NCBI RefSeq assembly: GCF_020687695.1
Contig: NZ_JAJEWL010000002.1
Span: 62,001-126,000 of the forward strand
Length of the DNA stretch: 64,000 nucleotides
Direction of reading: 5' to 3'
Source: Pusillimonas sp. MFBS29
GTDB lineage: Bacteria > Pseudomonadota > Gammaproteobacteria > Burkholderiales > Burkholderiaceae_B
Part shown: piece by piece, positions 38,905 through 48,658 of the stretch
Numbering within the stretch: the stretch's first letter is position 1
Layout of the letters: each line of letters starts with the position of its first letter
Translations under genes and position numbers: made by a program
Notes under the pieces: generated by a model
What the model saw: the letters and a program-made list of their open reading frames with translations, nothing else
What the model was told of the DNA's origin: nothing
Databases searched by the model: none

Positions 38905-39969
38905 ATGTTGGCCGGGTCATGCAGCTTTGCCGTGGGCAGGAAGCGGCAATGCGGGATAGTCCTGCTGCAGCTGGTCGTGGCCGTGTTGCTTGCCGCGCTG
39001 CTGGCCGGGTGGGGTACGCAAACCCTGGTCAATAAAATGAACGATGCAAGTGCGCAGGCTCACGCCGCATGGATGCTGTCGCTAAGGAAAGCAGTTCTCA
39101 GCTATGTGGAAGTACACGGGCAGGCGCTCTTGCAGGCGGAACACGAAGGGGCACTTAGCGACCAGGGCTATGCCAATTGGTCTGAGCCCCGGATCGCCGA
39201 GCTCAAGGCCGCCGGACTGTTGTCTCCCGGGTTTCCCGAGAGCGTCCGGCAGGGCGGGAGCGCTACCGTGCGTTTGCTGCGCCGTGGTGTCTGCCCCGGC
39301 GAGGACTGCCGTCTCGAGGCCTTCATGCACAGTGAATTGCCTTTTCTGAAAAAGTACACGGGCGTTGTCGACGAGCAAATGGTGGCGCAGTGGCTGATGG
39401 CCAGCCAGGGCTGGGGCGGATGGGTAGACGGCATGCGTCCGACTGTTGTGCGCGGTGCTGCTTTCGAGTACCCCAACCCTCCCTGGGCTGGTGCACCCTT
39501 GCCACCGGGTACAGTGGTTATGGCACTTGGCAGCGAGTATCTGCATCAGCCGGGTTTTCTGCGTGTTCGTGACACGCGCGATCCTGACTTTCAGGCAGAC
39601 GCTACGGTGCAGGGCACCATACAAACGGGCGCTGATTTGCGTGTGCAGCGCTATTTGTACCTGAACACCCCGGCCGAAACGGGTGAGCCCTGCGAGGTTG
39701 AGGGCGCCATCAGTCGCGAAGCACAGGCAGGCCTGCTTTTTTGCCAGGATCAGCTGTGGCGTTCGTTCGCGGGCGGCAGCGCCCGCAGCCTTGGCGGATT
39801 CTCGACCAATCAATGGAGAGGATGCCAGAACAGCCTGGGCACTTCGACGGCCAATCCGGTCACAGGCAGTTGCTCTTGTCCTCCTTTCACGCGGCCGGTG
39901 CAGATTTCCGACAGTGGCCCCCATGATTACCCCGAGGGGCGTACCTTGGGGTTTTTGTGTGTGGATTAG
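38905..39969 (+). CDS. pilV: PilV-like minor pilin/adhesin
   Basis: A 354-residue protein with a short basic leader (GRKRQCG) and a stalk helix ([19 protein letters not shown]). This fits a minor pilin, but position +5 is Gln instead of Glu. The C-terminal part contains [20 protein letters not shown], the pattern found near the end of the constant region of PilV tip adhesins, followed by a cysteine-rich tail (CQNSLG, CSCPPF, FLCVD). No alternative C-terminal segments or recombinase gene follow; alaS starts 43 bp later. The gene's last codons carry an intrinsic terminator. Confidence 0.8.
   Translation: MLAGSCSFAVGRKRQCGIVLLQLVVAVLLAALLAGWGTQTLVNKMNDASAQAHAAWMLSLRKAVLSYVEVHGQALLQAEHEGALSDQGYANWSEPRIAELKAAGLLSPGFPESVRQGGSATVRLLRRGVCPGEDCRLEAFMHSELPFLKKYTGVVDEQMVAQWLMASQGWGGWVDGMRPTVVRGAAFEYPNPPWAGAPLPPGTVVMALGSEYLHQPGFLRVRDTRDPDFQADATVQGTIQTGADLRVQRYLYLNTPAETGEPCEVEGAISREAQAGLLFCQDQLWRSFAGGSARSLGGFSTNQWRGCQNSLGTSTANPVTGSCSCPPFTRPVQISDSGPHDYPEGRTLGFLCVD
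39929..39957 (+). terminator. Rho-independent terminator inside the 3' end of pilV
   Basis: ACCCCGAGG pairs with CCTTGGGGT (one G-T wobble) around a five-base loop and is followed by TTTTTG. The structure lies within the last 14 codons of pilV and closes the pilus operon before the alaS promoter. Confidence 0.75.
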
Positions 39970-39973
39970 TGTT

Positions 39974-39979
39974 TATAAT
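39974..39979 (+). promoter_or_regulatory. Candidate -10 element of alaS
   Basis: A perfect TATAAT lies 34 bp before the alaS ATG, directly after the pilV terminator. A good -35 hexamer at 16-18 bp spacing was not found, so only the -10 is marked. Confidence 0.5.
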
Positions 39980-40012
39980 GCTTGGTTACCTATCAATACG
40001 TGCTTTTCTGCA

Positions 40013-42634
40013 ATGAAAACCTCCGAAATACGTCAGAAGTTCCTGTCTTTCTTCGAGTCCAAGGGACACCAGATTGTGCCGTCATCATCATTGGTTCCCG
40101 GCAACGATCCGACCTTGCTGTTTACCAATTCGGGCATGGTCCAGTTCAAGGACGTATTCACCGGCAAAGAGAACCGGCCCTACAGTCGCGCCACCAGTTC
40201 ACAGCGCTGTGTACGCGCCGGCGGCAAACATAACGACCTCGAGAACGTGGGCTATACCGCAAGGCATCACACCTTCTTCGAGATGCTGGGCAACTTCAGC
40301 TTTGGCGACTACTTCAAGCGCGAGGCCATTCAGAACGCCTGGGAATTGCTGACCACGGTCTATAAGCTTCCCGCAGAAAAGCTTTGGGTTACGGTGTACC
40401 AGGAAGACGACGAGGCCTATGATATCTGGGCCAAGGAAATAGGCGTGCCGGCCGAGCGTATCGTCCGCATCGGCGACAACAAAGGCGCCCGTTACGCTTC
40501 GGATAATTTCTGGCAGATGGCCGATACGGGTCCTTGTGGCCCTTGCTCCGAAATCTTCTATGATCACGGCCCCGAGATCTGGGGAGGGCCTCCCGGTTCG
40601 CCCGAAGAAGACGGCGATCGCTACATCGAAGTATGGAATCTGGTTTTCATGCAATTCGAGCGCGATGCCGCAGGCAATATGCCTTTGCTGCCCAAGCCCT
40701 GCGTTGATACCGGCATGGGCCTGGAACGCATAGCAGCGGTGCTGCAGCATGTGCATTCCAATTACGAAATCGACCTCTTTCAGGCCTTGATCAAGGCCGC
40801 TGCGCGCGAAACCGACGTTACCGACCTGGACAACAATTCGCTCAAGGTGATTGCCGATCATATCCGCGCCTGCAGCTTCCTGATTGTTGATGGTGTTATC
40901 CCCAGCAATGAAGGCCGTGGCTACGTGCTGCGCCGTATTGTGCGTCGCGCGCTGCGTCATGGGCACAAACTGGGCCAGTCGGGTACCTTCTTTCATCGCC
41001 TGGTCAAGGACCTGGTCGCCGAAATGGGTCCTGCCTATCCCGAGCTGGTTGCCCAGCAGTCACGGGTCGAGCAAGTGCTCAAGCAAGAAGAAGAGCGCTT
41101 CAGCGAAACGCTGGAAAATGGCATGAAGATTCTGGATGCCGCGCTAGCCGCCATTCCCGAAAAAGGCATGCTCGATGGCCAGACACTCTTTACCCTGTAC
41201 GATACCTATGGCTTCCCGGTAGACCTGACAGCCGATATCTGTCGCGAGCGTGATGTGCAGGTCGACATGGACGGCTTTGAAGTCGCAATGAACCATCAGC
41301 GTGAACAGGCGCGCGCCGCGGGCAAGTTCAAGGCCGTCGAAGGCCTGAGCTACAGCGGGGTCGAAACCCGTTTCGATGGCTACGATCATCTGCAAGGGCA
41401 GGGCACGATTACCGCGCTGTACGTCGACGGCACGCAAGTCGATTCAGTATCGGCGGGGCAGCAGGCCATCGTCGTGCTCGATTCCACCCCGTTCTACGCC
41501 GAATCAGGCGGCCAGGTGGGCGATGCCGGCATTCTGCAAGCTGCTGCGGCACGCTTTGCGGTTGCAGATACCCAGAAAATCCAACCGGCCGTCTTTGGTC
41601 ATCATGGTGAAGTGCTTGAAGGAGTACTGGCCGTTGGTGACATCCTCGATGCCCAGGTCGATACCGTGCGCCGGGCGCGTACGGTGCGCAACCATTCCGC
41701 CACTCACCTTATGCACAAGGCCTTGCGCCAGGTGCTGGGTGCTCATGTCCAGCAGCGCGGTTCGCTGGTTGATGCCGACAAAACCCGTTTCGACTTTGCG
41801 CACGACGCACCCATGACGGCAGAGCAGATCGCCCAGGTCGAGCGCATAGTCAATTCCGAGGTGCTCGACAATCACGCGACCACTGCTCAGCTTATGTCTT
41901 ATGACGATGCCGTGGCAGGGGGCGCGATGGCGCTGTTTGGCGAAAAATACGGTGATACCGTTCGTGTGCTTGATATCGGCTTTTCACGCGAACTGTGCGG
42001 CGGCACCCACGTGGCGCGCACGGGCGACATCGGTCTGTTCAAGATTGTTTCCGAAGGTGGTGTGGCGGCCGGCGTGCGCCGCGTCGAAGCCATCACGGGT
42101 GACAATGCGGTGGCATGGGTTCAGCAAACCAACGATACGCTGCTACGGGCCGCTGGACTGCTCAAGACCCAGCCTGCCGAATTGGTCGAGCGCATTACGC
42201 TCATGCAGAACCAGGCCAAGGTCCTGGAACGCGATCTGGATCGTCTGAAAAGCAAGCTGGCGGCTTCGGCCGGCAATGATCTGGCCAGTCAGGCCGTTGC
42301 CCTGCCCGGCGATGCCAAACTGCTGGTGGCCAGTCTTGCCGGGGTTGATCCCAAGGCTTTGCGCGGCATGATCGATCAGCTCAAAGACAAACTCAAGTCT
42401 GCGGTCGTGTTGCTGGCAGCCGTAGCCGATGAAAAGATCAGTCTTGCCGCTGGCGTTACCGGCGATCTGGCCGGGAAGGTCAAGGCGGGTGATCTCGTTG
42501 GCATGGTTGCCACGCAGGTGGGTGGCAAGGGCGGTGGCCGACCTGATATGGCCATGGGTGGCGGTACTGATGTCGATGCATTGGCCGGTGCCATAGCCAG
42601 CGTGGATGCCTGGGTGCGCGAGCGCCTGGGCTAG
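40013..42634 (+). CDS. alaS: Alanyl-tRNA synthetase
   Basis: Charges tRNA-Ala and edits Ser- and Gly-tRNA-Ala. It is 873 residues. The N-terminal catalytic core begins with [14 protein letters not shown] and includes [11 protein letters not shown]. The editing domain has the zinc ligands H561 and H565 ([11 protein letters not shown]) and C662-H666 (CGGTH). A C-terminal C-Ala domain contains [16 protein letters not shown] 40013 gives the standard [10 protein letters not shown] start; an in-frame extension through pilV sequence is not real. Confidence 0.98.
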   Translation: MKTSEIRQKFLSFFESKGHQIVPSSSLVPGNDPTLLFTNSGMVQFKDVFTGKENRPYSRATSSQRCVRAGGKHNDLENVGYTARHHTFFEMLGNFSFGDYFKREAIQNAWELLTTVYKLPAEKLWVTVYQEDDEAYDIWAKEIGVPAERIVRIGDNKGARYASDNFWQMADTGPCGPCSEIFYDHGPEIWGGPPGSPEEDGDRYIEVWNLVFMQFERDAAGNMPLLPKPCVDTGMGLERIAAVLQHVHSNYEIDLFQALIKAAARETDVTDLDNNSLKVIADHIRACSFLIVDGVIPSNEGRGYVLRRIVRRALRHGHKLGQSGTFFHRLVKDLVAEMGPAYPELVAQQSRVEQVLKQEEERFSETLENGMKILDAALAAIPEKGMLDGQTLFTLYDTYGFPVDLTADICRERDVQVDMDGFEVAMNHQREQARAAGKFKAVEGLSYSGVETRFDGYDHLQGQGTITALYVDGTQVDSVSAGQQAIVVLDSTPFYAESGGQVGDAGILQAAAARFAVADTQKIQPAVFGHHGEVLEGVLAVGDILDAQVDTVRRARTVRNHSATHLMHKALRQVLGAHVQQRGSLVDADKTRFDFAHDAPMTAEQIAQVERIVNSEVLDNHATTAQLMSYDDAVAGGAMALFGEKYGDTVRVLDIGFSRELCGGTHVARTGDIGLFKIVSEGGVAAGVRRVEAITGDNAVAWVQQTNDTLLRAAGLLKTQPAELVERITLMQNQAKVLERDLDRLKSKLAASAGNDLASQAVALPGDAKLLVASLAGVDPKALRGMIDQLKDKLKSAVVLLAAVADEKISLAAGVTGDLAGKVKAGDLVGMVATQVGGKGGGRPDMAMGGGTDVDALAGAIASVDAWVRERLG

Positions 42635-42640
42635 TTTTAA

Positions 42641-42659
42641 GCCGGCCCGGCGGGCCGGC
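42641..42659 (+). terminator. Hairpin between alaS and tusA-like gene
   Basis: GCCGGCCC-GGC-GGGCCGGC is a perfect 8-bp stem with a 3-nt loop 6 bp after the alaS stop. There is no T-run, so read-through into the next gene, 17 bp on, is likely. Confidence 0.5.
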
Positions 42660-42676
42660 ATTCATGGAAGCCTGTC

Positions 42677-42934
42677 ATGACGGACGCTAACAATGCCTTG
42701 CCCGAAGCCGATCTCGAAGTTGATGCATCGGGCCTGAAATGTCCCTTGCCCATTCTTCGTGCCAAGAAGGCCTTGGCTCAGATCGAGGGCGGGCAGCTTC
42801 TCAAGGTGATTACCACCGATACGCATGCGATCAAGGATTTCCAGGCTTTTGCCAGGCAAACCGGCAATACCCTGGAGGTTCAGATCGAAACAGATACCGG
42901 CGCCGTGCATTATTTACGCCGACGTGCTGCCTAG
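42677..42934 (+). CDS. TusA-family sulfurtransferase-like protein
   Basis: An 85-residue member of the TusA/YedF/SirA family with the signature CPLP (C22 in [15 protein letters not shown]). The second half follows the usual [16 protein letters not shown] pattern. TusA relays sulfur for tRNA thiolation and other uses. Paralogues with the same fold have unrelated or unknown partners, so I do not give it the tusA symbol. It lies just after alaS and is probably cotranscribed. Confidence 0.88.
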   Translation: MTDANNALPEADLEVDASGLKCPLPILRAKKALAQIEGGQLLKVITTDTHAIKDFQAFARQTGNTLEVQIETDTGAVHYLRRRAA

Positions 42935-43037
42935 ACGCCTGGCGGTCGCTGCGGCACCCAGTTGTTGCAACGAAGTGTCATGTGGAATTGGTTTGTTGCT
43001 TTTTAATTGTATATTTAAGGGTTCAGGACTATTTGGT

Positions 43038-43067
43038 TTGCGAAGGCAGGCCAAAAAGTGCTAGAAT
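43038..43067 (+). promoter_or_regulatory. Promoter of rpsP-rimM-trmD
   Basis: TTGCGA (43038-43043), an 18-bp spacer and TAGAAT (43062-43067), the last preceded by TGC as an extended -10. It would start transcription about 28 bp upstream of the rpsP ATG. An AT-rich tract (about 43003-43020) lies just upstream and could act as an UP element, fitting a ribosomal protein operon. Confidence 0.65.
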
Positions 43068-43101
43068 CTTTTGTTTTTCACAGTATTTTCAAAGGATTAC
43101 C

Positions 43102-43356
43102 ATGGTTGTGATTCGTCTAGCCCGTGGCGGCTCGAAGAAGCGTCCGTTTTACAACGTTGTAGCAGCCGACTCGCGTAATCGCCGCGACGGTCGTTTTATT
43201 GAGCGCGTAGGCTTTTACAACCCAGTAGCCAACGAAGGCCAGGAAAACCTGCGTCTTGCTCTTGACCGCGTTCAGTACTGGACTGAAAACGGCGCGCAAT
43301 TGTCGCCTGCCGTGGCTCGCCTCGTTAAAGAATTCTCGGCTAAAGCCGCTGCCTGA
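43102..43356 (+). CDS. rpsP: Ribosomal protein bS16
   Basis: Small-subunit ribosomal protein S16, 84 residues, beginning [17 protein letters not shown], the conserved family start with ATG 43102 behind an AAAGGA site. The upstream in-frame extension crosses the promoter and is not real. First gene of the standard rpsP-rimM-trmD operon. Confidence 0.98.
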   Translation: MVVIRLARGGSKKRPFYNVVAADSRNRRDGRFIERVGFYNPVANEGQENLRLALDRVQYWTENGAQLSPAVARLVKEFSAKAAA

Positions 43357-43430
43357 TAGCGCTGTTCGTTGCGGCTGGCCAGCAGGTCCTGCGGTCACAG
43401 GCTGCGACAACGGTTGCTGTCCATAAATTA

Positions 43431-44051
43431 ATGAGCACGTCCACGATGCTGCCATCCAAAACGCCAGCAGATCTCGTGGAGCTCGGCCGTATCGTATCGG
43501 CCTATGGCGTGCGCGGCTGGATCAAGGTTCAGCCCCATGCTTCAAACAGTCAGGTTTTGCTCGCAGCAAAAACCTGGTGGCTCAAAGCGCCCGCGCCTAA
43601 AGAAGGCCTGGGCGCTTTGCCGTTGGCGGCCGCCGCGCAAGTGGTGGCCAGCCGGCCCCATGGTTCGACAGTGGTGGCCCAGCTGGAATCGGTTACCGAC
43701 CGGGACGTGGCCGAAGCCATGAAAGGGCATACGGTGTGGGTCCCGCGCACTGATTTTCCGCCTGCCGATGACGATGAGTACTATTGGGTAGACCTCATAG
43801 GCTGTCGTTTGTTCGGTGAGCGCGATGGCGCCTCCCGGCTTATCGGCCAGGTGGTTGACGTCCTCGATAACGGCGCGCATGCGGTGTTAAAGGTTGCCCG
43901 TGCAGAGCTGTCTGCCGAAGACGAGCTGGTGTTTCTGCAAACTGCGAAGGGCAAGCCCCTCGAGGTATTGGTTCCATTTGTAGCCGCACATGTCCATACG
44001 GTCGATCTGGACGCTCGGCGTCTGGACAGTAACTGGCCGGTGGAACTCTAA
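43431..44051 (+). CDS. rimM: 16S rRNA processing protein RimM
   Basis: Helps mature the 30S subunit head by binding ribosomal protein S19. It is 206 residues. The N-terminal RimM barrel starts at [18 protein letters not shown]. The C-terminal PRC-barrel domain contains [13 protein letters not shown] and ends in [18 protein letters not shown]. The ATG at 43431 and another at 43446 both lack a clear ribosome-binding site. It is located 74 bp after rpsP and 11 bp before trmD. Confidence 0.95.
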   Translation: MSTSTMLPSKTPADLVELGRIVSAYGVRGWIKVQPHASNSQVLLAAKTWWLKAPAPKEGLGALPLAAAAQVVASRPHGSTVVAQLESVTDRDVAEAMKGHTVWVPRTDFPPADDDEYYWVDLIGCRLFGERDGASRLIGQVVDVLDNGAHAVLKVARAELSAEDELVFLQTAKGKPLEVLVPFVAAHVHTVDLDARRLDSNWPVEL

Positions 44052-44062
44052 GAGGCGCAGAC

Positions 44063-44839
44063 ATGCGTTTTGACGTGGTTTCGCTTTTCCCCGACATGTT
44101 TTCGGTGGTCCGTGATATGGGCGTCACCGGGCGTGCTCACAAGCAGGGGCGTTGGTCTCTGGGCTTGTGGAATCCGCGCGAATTTACGCATGATGTTCAC
44201 CGTACTGTGGATGACCGGCCTTATGGCGGTGGTCCGGGGATGGTGATGATGGCGGAGCCCCTCGAGCAGGCCGTTCAGGCGGCAAAGGCTGACCGGGGTG
44301 CCGGCGGCGGGCTGCCCGTGATTCTGATGAGTCCGGTGGGCCGCCGTTTTGATCAGGCGATGGCACAACAGCTGGCATCGGGGCAGGGCGCGGTGCTGGT
44401 GTGCGGACGTTATGAAGGGGTAGACCAACGTTTTGTCGAGCGCTGTGTGACGCACGAGGTTTCTATCGGGGACTTTGTGATGTCGGGCGGCGAGGTCGCT
44501 GCGCTGGCGATTATGGACAGTGTGCTGCGTTTATTGCCTGGTGTGCTGAATGATGCGGAGTCTGCCCGGCAGGATTCGTTTAACGAGGCTTTGACGGGTT
44601 TGCTTGATAGTCCGCATTACACGCGGCCGGAGCAATATCATGGCGTGTCTGTGCCGGCTGAGTTGTTGTCGGGTCATCATGCGAATATTGCGGTCTGGCG
44701 GCGTCGTCAGTCGCTGGCTTTGACGGCGCAACGCCGTCCGGATCTTATTGCTGCCGCCCGGGCGGCGGGGTTGTTGTCGAAGGCTGACGAGAAGTTTTTG
44801 GCGGAACTTGAGGGTGCTGCGCGGCAGGCTTCGGCATAG
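44063..44839 (+). CDS. trmD: tRNA (guanine-N1-)-methyltransferase
   Basis: Methylates G37 next to the anticodon in a set of tRNAs, preventing frameshifts. The 258 residues include the trefoil-knot SAM site ([32 protein letters not shown]). The last third uses many more T-ending and G-ending codons than the surrounding genes. Downstream one would expect rplS, the usual fourth gene, but the coding sequence ends 5 bp before a 290-bp palindrome and then valS converges. Confidence 0.97.
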   Translation: MRFDVVSLFPDMFSVVRDMGVTGRAHKQGRWSLGLWNPREFTHDVHRTVDDRPYGGGPGMVMMAEPLEQAVQAAKADRGAGGGLPVILMSPVGRRFDQAMAQQLASGQGAVLVCGRYEGVDQRFVERCVTHEVSIGDFVMSGGEVAALAIMDSVLRLLPGVLNDAESARQDSFNEALTGLLDSPHYTRPEQYHGVSVPAELLSGHHANIAVWRRRQSLALTAQRRPDLIAAARAAGLLSKADEKFLAELEGAARQASA

Positions 44840-44843
44840 ATTG

Positions 44844-45133
44844 CCGGGCCTCCCGACGAGGTTTATTACTTAAGAAAGCCATGCGTATCAGGGGCCGTTC
44901 CGGCTTCACGCGCTACGTCCCTGGCGTTGCTACGCCAGGGATGCCCGATTTCTGGCTTGATGGCGAGGCGGCTGCGGAACTCGCCCGGTCGGGCCAATGG
45001 CCCGACACCCGTCGGGCTCAAACAACCGCAGCCTTGCCTCCTCGCCATCAAGCCATAAACCGGCGTGCGCGAGGCGCCTCCACAGCCCCTGATACGCATG
45101 GCTTTTTATGTAATGGCGTGTTGGGAGGCCCGG
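44844..45133. repeat. Large nested palindromic element, type C
   Basis: A 290-bp imperfect palindrome begins 5 bp after trmD. The outer arms are 44844-44853 with 45123-45133. Then come 44875-44895 with 45085-45105 (21 bp, perfect), 44953-44968 with 45040-45055 (16 bp, perfect) and GGCTGCGG 44970-44977 with 45026-45033. Two local hairpins are TCCCTGGCG/CGCCAGGGA (44918-44941) and GTCGGGCC-AAT-GGCCCGAC (44988-45006). It is different in sequence from elements A and B. It has no convincing coding potential. Together with element B it fills a 709-bp gene-free stretch. Confidence 0.8.
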
Positions 45134-45256
45134 TGGTCGCAGCGATTATGCATGTTGCTATTGCCTTTATGGCGCTTGGCATAAGTGATTCGCGACGTGG
45201 ATCGCTTCCAGGCAGATGCAGCGCTCTGTGCCTGCCGGCGCTCCAATCATCGGGCG
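45134..45256. other. Spacer between palindromic elements C and B
   Basis: No gene is seen here. It contains further short inverted sequences: GCGC-TT-GGCATAAG at about 45172-45185 is a 12-of-14 reverse complement of 45263-45276 inside element B, and CAGGCA/TGCCTG (about 45211-45235) forms a small hairpin. It may belong to element B as an extra arm. Confidence 0.4.
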
Positions 45257-45477
45257 CAGGCTCTTATGCCTTGCGCTGTCCTGTGTGGATGGGGCTAAGC
45301 CGGCGTTTAGGCGCGCGCCGCGGGCTGACGAAGGGAATGCGGGGGATGTCGTCGGGCACTGTTTGACTGAGCGCAGCGAAGGAGTTTGCCCGACGCCCGC
45401 ATGGACGAGGCAGACGCGGGAGAAGCGCGCCGTGCCGGTGTGCCTCATCCACACAGGACAGCGCCATAAGAAACCTG
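45257..45477. repeat. Large nested palindromic element, copy B
   Basis: This is the second copy of the family of element A. The outer arm 45273-45291 pairs perfectly over 19 bp with 45446-45464 but has no sequence similarity to the arms of copy A. The core (about 45299-45440) aligns with copy A without gaps in the stem-loop region. ATGCGGG 45337-45343 pairs with 45396-45402, and CGTCGGGCA 45350-45358 pairs with 45387-45395, closing the same 28-nt loop with GAGCGCAGCGA. Stem differences from copy A are compensatory. It lies between convergent trmD and valS. Confidence 0.85.
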
Positions 45478-45516
45478 AAGCCGCTGTCACTACTGAGACG
45501 AGGCACAAACCTGAGG

Positions 45517-45540
45517 CCGCGCAGCACCGATGCCGCGCGG
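45517..45540 (-). terminator. Hairpin just downstream of valS
   Basis: CCGCGC (45517-45522) pairs with GCGCGG (45535-45540) 9 bp after the valS stop on the minus strand. No T-run is present. It may terminate or stabilise the valS mRNA. Bases 45478-45516 show nothing recognisable. Confidence 0.4.
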
Positions 45541-45548
45541 CGTCCGTC

Positions 45549-48401
45549 TTATCCCAGTTTGGCCAGTTGCTCCTGCACCTTGGCCAGCGTTTCCCCGAAC
45601 TGCGCTAGCCGGTTCTTTTCCTGTTCGACGACGGCGGCGGGTGCGCGTTCGACAAAGCTGGCGTTGGACAGCTTGCCGTTCGCCTTGTTTATCTCGTTCT
45701 GCAGGCGTTCAACTTCCTTGCCCAGCCGCAGCCGCTCGGCGTCCACATCGATCTCGACGTGCAGCATCAGACGGCTTGCGCCGACGATCTGTACCGGTGC
45801 GCCCACGTCTGGCAATTGCTCCACGATCTCAACGCCTTCCAGCTTGGCCAGGGCGGTCAGATACATACCGTTGGCCTGCAGGACTTCACGCTGGCCCTGG
45901 GCGATGAGTGGCACGCGTTGAGCCGGTGACAGATTCATTTCGCCGCGCAAGGCGCGCACGGCCTCTACCTGGGCCTTGAGTTCTGCCACCTGGGCTTCTG
46001 CCTGCTCATTGAGCAGACTCATGTCGGCGACGGGATAGGGTTGCACGCAGATACTGGTGTCCTCGTCGGCCTGGCGCTTGCCGGCCACGACCGATACTTT
46101 TTGCCAGAGCTCTTCCGTAATGAACGGAATCACGGGGTGTGCCAGGCGCAACACCACTTCGAGCACACGTATCAAGGTGCGGCGTGTGCCCAATTGCGTG
46201 GCAGGGGTGCCGTGCTGAATCTGAACCTTGGCGAGTTCAACGTACCAGTCGCAATACTCATTCCAGACAAACTGGTAAAGGGAGTTGGCGATATTGTCGA
46301 AACGATAGTCGGCGAAGCCGCGTTCGATGTCGGATTCCAGGCGCTGCAACTGGCTGATGATCCAGTGGTCGGCAAAAGACAGCTCGGGCGTGATGCTGTT
46401 GTCGTCCAGCGCGTGGCCTTCGGTGTTCATCAGCACAAAGCGTGTCGCATTCCACAGTTTGTTGCAGAAATTGCGATAGCCTTCGCAGCGCTTCAGGTCA
46501 AAGTTGATATTGCGTCCCAGGGTCGCGTAGGCGGCCATGGTAAAGCGCAGGGCATCTGTGCCATAGGCGGGGAAGCCGTTGGGATAGTCTTTGCTGGTTT
46601 TCTTCCTGATGCTGGCGGCCTGTTTGGGATTCATCAGCCCGCTGCTGCGCTTCTCAAGCAGATCCTCAAGCGATATGCCGTCAATAAGATCCACGGGGTC
46701 TATGGTATTCCCCTTGGATTTGCTCATTTTCTTGCCGTCCATATCGCAGACCAGGCCGTGGACGTAGACGGTTTCAAAGGGAACCTTGCCCGTCATGTGC
46801 ATGCTCATCATGACCATGCGGGCGACCCAGAAGAAGATGATGTCAAAGCCCGTAACCAGCACGCTCGATGGCAGGTAGCGGTCAAGGTCGGGCGTTTGCT
46901 CGGGCCATCCCAGGTCGGTAAACGGCACCAGTGCAGAGGAGAACCAGGTGTCGAGTACATCGGGGTCACGCGTCAACGGCCCTGTGACACCGGCGGCATC
47001 GGCCTGCTGGCGTGCCTGGACTTCGTCGCGCGCTACGAAGATCCGTCCGTCCTCAGAATACCAGGCGGGTATCTGATGGCCCCACCAGAGCTGGCGTGAA
47101 ATACACCAGTCCTGGATCTTTTCCAGCCATTGGTTGTAGGTGGTTGTCCAGTTTTCGGGGTAGAACTTGATGCGGCCGTCGGCCACGACTTCGAGGGCGA
47201 CATCTGTAATGCTTTTGCCCGGGTGCAGTGTGTCGGCGGGTGCCGGCTTGCTCATGGCCACGAACCATTGGTCCGTAAGCATGGGTTCGATCACCGTGTT
47301 GGTGCGGTCGCCGCGCGGAACCATGAGTTTATGTGGTTTGACGGCCTGCAGCGCATCGAGTGCGGTCAGGTCTTCCACTATGCGCTTGCGTGCTTCAAAA
47401 CGGTCCAGGCCATGATAGGCGGCGGGCGCATCATCGCTGATTTTTGCGTCCAGCGTCAGGATGCTGATCGTTTCCAGGTTGTGTCGCTGGCCGACCGCGT
47501 AGTCATTGAAGTCGTGTGCGGGAGTGACCTTGACGACACCGGTGCCGAATTCACGGTCGACATAGTCGTCAGCAATAATGGGAATTTGACGGCCCACCAG
47601 CGGCAGTTCGACGGTGGCACCAATCAGGTGCGCGTAGCGCTCATCTTCGGGGTGGACCATGACTGCGACGTCGCCGAGCATGGTTTCGGGGCGCGTGGTA
47701 GCCACCACCAAATGGGTCAGGCCTTCTGCGGGTTTGGTTAACGGGTAGCGTATTTCCCACATAAAGCCGTCTTCTTCCTCGCTGACGACCTCCAGGTCGG
47801 ATACGGCCGTGCCGAGTACCGGATCCCAGTTCACCAGTCGCTTGCCGCGATAGATCAGCCCTTGCTCATGCAGTCGAACGAAAGTTTCGACGACGCCGCG
47901 CGACAGGTTGTCGTCCATGGTGAAGTACTCGCGCTCCCAGTCGCACGAAGAGCCCAGCCGGCGGAACTGTTCGGTGATTGCGTTGCCTGACTTGTGTTTC
48001 CACTCCCAGACCTTCTCCACGAACTTTTCGCGACCCAGGTCATGGCGTGAAACGTTCCGGGCATCAAGCTGACGCTCAACCACGATCTGCGTGGCAATGC
48101 CGGCGTGATCGGTGCCCGGAATGAATACGGTGTCGTCACCGCGCATGCGATGGTAGCGAACCAGCCCGTCCATGACGGTCTGATTGAAAGCGTGCCCCAT
48201 GTGCAGTGTGCCTGTAACATTGGGGGGAGGGAACTGAATGGCGAACGGTTTGCTTAGTTCAGGGTTGGCCGGTGTTACGTGCCGGCCCCCGGTAAAATAA
48301 CCTTTGCGTTCCCATTGCGCATACCAATGCGACTCAATTTGCTGTGGTTCAAAGCTTTTGGCGAGCTGATCGCTATCGTTCTGGCTGGGATTTGTGGTCA
48401 T
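45549..48401 (-). CDS. valS: Valyl-tRNA synthetase
   Basis: Class I synthetase that charges tRNA-Val and edits Thr-tRNA-Val. It is 950 residues. The HIGH-type motif is [15 protein letters not shown] near residue 55. The editing domain (CP1) lies at about 200-340 with [11 protein letters not shown]. The KMSKS motif is in [15 protein letters not shown] near residue 555. The anticodon-binding domain and the C-terminal coiled coil of ValS (residues about 885-950) complete it. It is transcribed alone and converges on trmD. Confidence 0.98.
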   Translation of the reverse strand: MTTNPSQNDSDQLAKSFEPQQIESHWYAQWERKGYFTGGRHVTPANPELSKPFAIQFPPPNVTGTLHMGHAFNQTVMDGLVRYHRMRGDDTVFIPGTDHAGIATQIVVERQLDARNVSRHDLGREKFVEKVWEWKHKSGNAITEQFRRLGSSCDWEREYFTMDDNLSRGVVETFVRLHEQGLIYRGKRLVNWDPVLGTAVSDLEVVSEEEDGFMWEIRYPLTKPAEGLTHLVVATTRPETMLGDVAVMVHPEDERYAHLIGATVELPLVGRQIPIIADDYVDREFGTGVVKVTPAHDFNDYAVGQRHNLETISILTLDAKISDDAPAAYHGLDRFEARKRIVEDLTALDALQAVKPHKLMVPRGDRTNTVIEPMLTDQWFVAMSKPAPADTLHPGKSITDVALEVVADGRIKFYPENWTTTYNQWLEKIQDWCISRQLWWGHQIPAWYSEDGRIFVARDEVQARQQADAAGVTGPLTRDPDVLDTWFSSALVPFTDLGWPEQTPDLDRYLPSSVLVTGFDIIFFWVARMVMMSMHMTGKVPFETVYVHGLVCDMDGKKMSKSKGNTIDPVDLIDGISLEDLLEKRSSGLMNPKQAASIRKKTSKDYPNGFPAYGTDALRFTMAAYATLGRNINFDLKRCEGYRNFCNKLWNATRFVLMNTEGHALDDNSITPELSFADHWIISQLQRLESDIERGFADYRFDNIANSLYQFVWNEYCDWYVELAKVQIQHGTPATQLGTRRTLIRVLEVVLRLAHPVIPFITEELWQKVSVVAGKRQADEDTSICVQPYPVADMSLLNEQAEAQVAELKAQVEAVRALRGEMNLSPAQRVPLIAQGQREVLQANGMYLTALAKLEGVEIVEQLPDVGAPVQIVGASRLMLHVEIDVDAERLRLGKEVERLQNEINKANGKLSNASFVERAPAAVVEQEKNRLAQFGETLAKVQEQLAKLG

Positions 48402-48488
48402 GGCGTAAGGAAGAATACAGGCTGCCGCAACAGGGCAAAAGTCTGACTATATCTGAATCCAGCACTGTATGCGGGGCGCCCGGCAGCA

Positions 48489-48497
48489 TGTTAAAAT
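48489..48497 (+). promoter_or_regulatory. Candidate extended -10 promoter of ndk
   Basis: TGTTAAAAT is a good extended -10 (TGn plus TAAAAT). It predicts a start near 48504 and a leader of about 155 nt before the ndk ATG. The rest of the 257-bp valS-ndk gap is AT-rich in its right half but holds no recognisable gene or hairpin. Confidence 0.4.
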
Positions 48498-48658
48498 GCC
48501 CGGTTAACATAAACTTTAGCAAAGTTATTGTTTTTATTAAAGATTTTTGGTCTCGCCTGGTTTTCAGACACATTTCGGCCTGACAATGGCAGCCAGCTTT
48601 TCTTTAGAAGTTTTGTTTCCGCTTTTAAACCACCCATATATTTTTGTTTGGACCTCAC

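Noticed and set aside
38905-39969. Possible shufflon at the pilV 3' end
   Set aside because: No inverted 19-bp-type repeats, alternative C-terminal segments or recombinase gene are present; alaS starts immediately after.
39683-40012. In-frame extension of alaS to 39683
   Set aside because: It runs through the end of pilV, a terminator and the alaS promoter; the standard alaS start is at 40013.
45134-45256. Possible tRNA or other small RNA in the C-B spacer
   Set aside because: No cloverleaf, T-loop GTTCGAATC-type motif or anticodon stem could be drawn.
44881-45608. Several short open frames in the trmD-valS gap
   Set aside because: They run through palindromic arms, so similar peptides appear on both strands, as expected from inverted repeats rather than genes.
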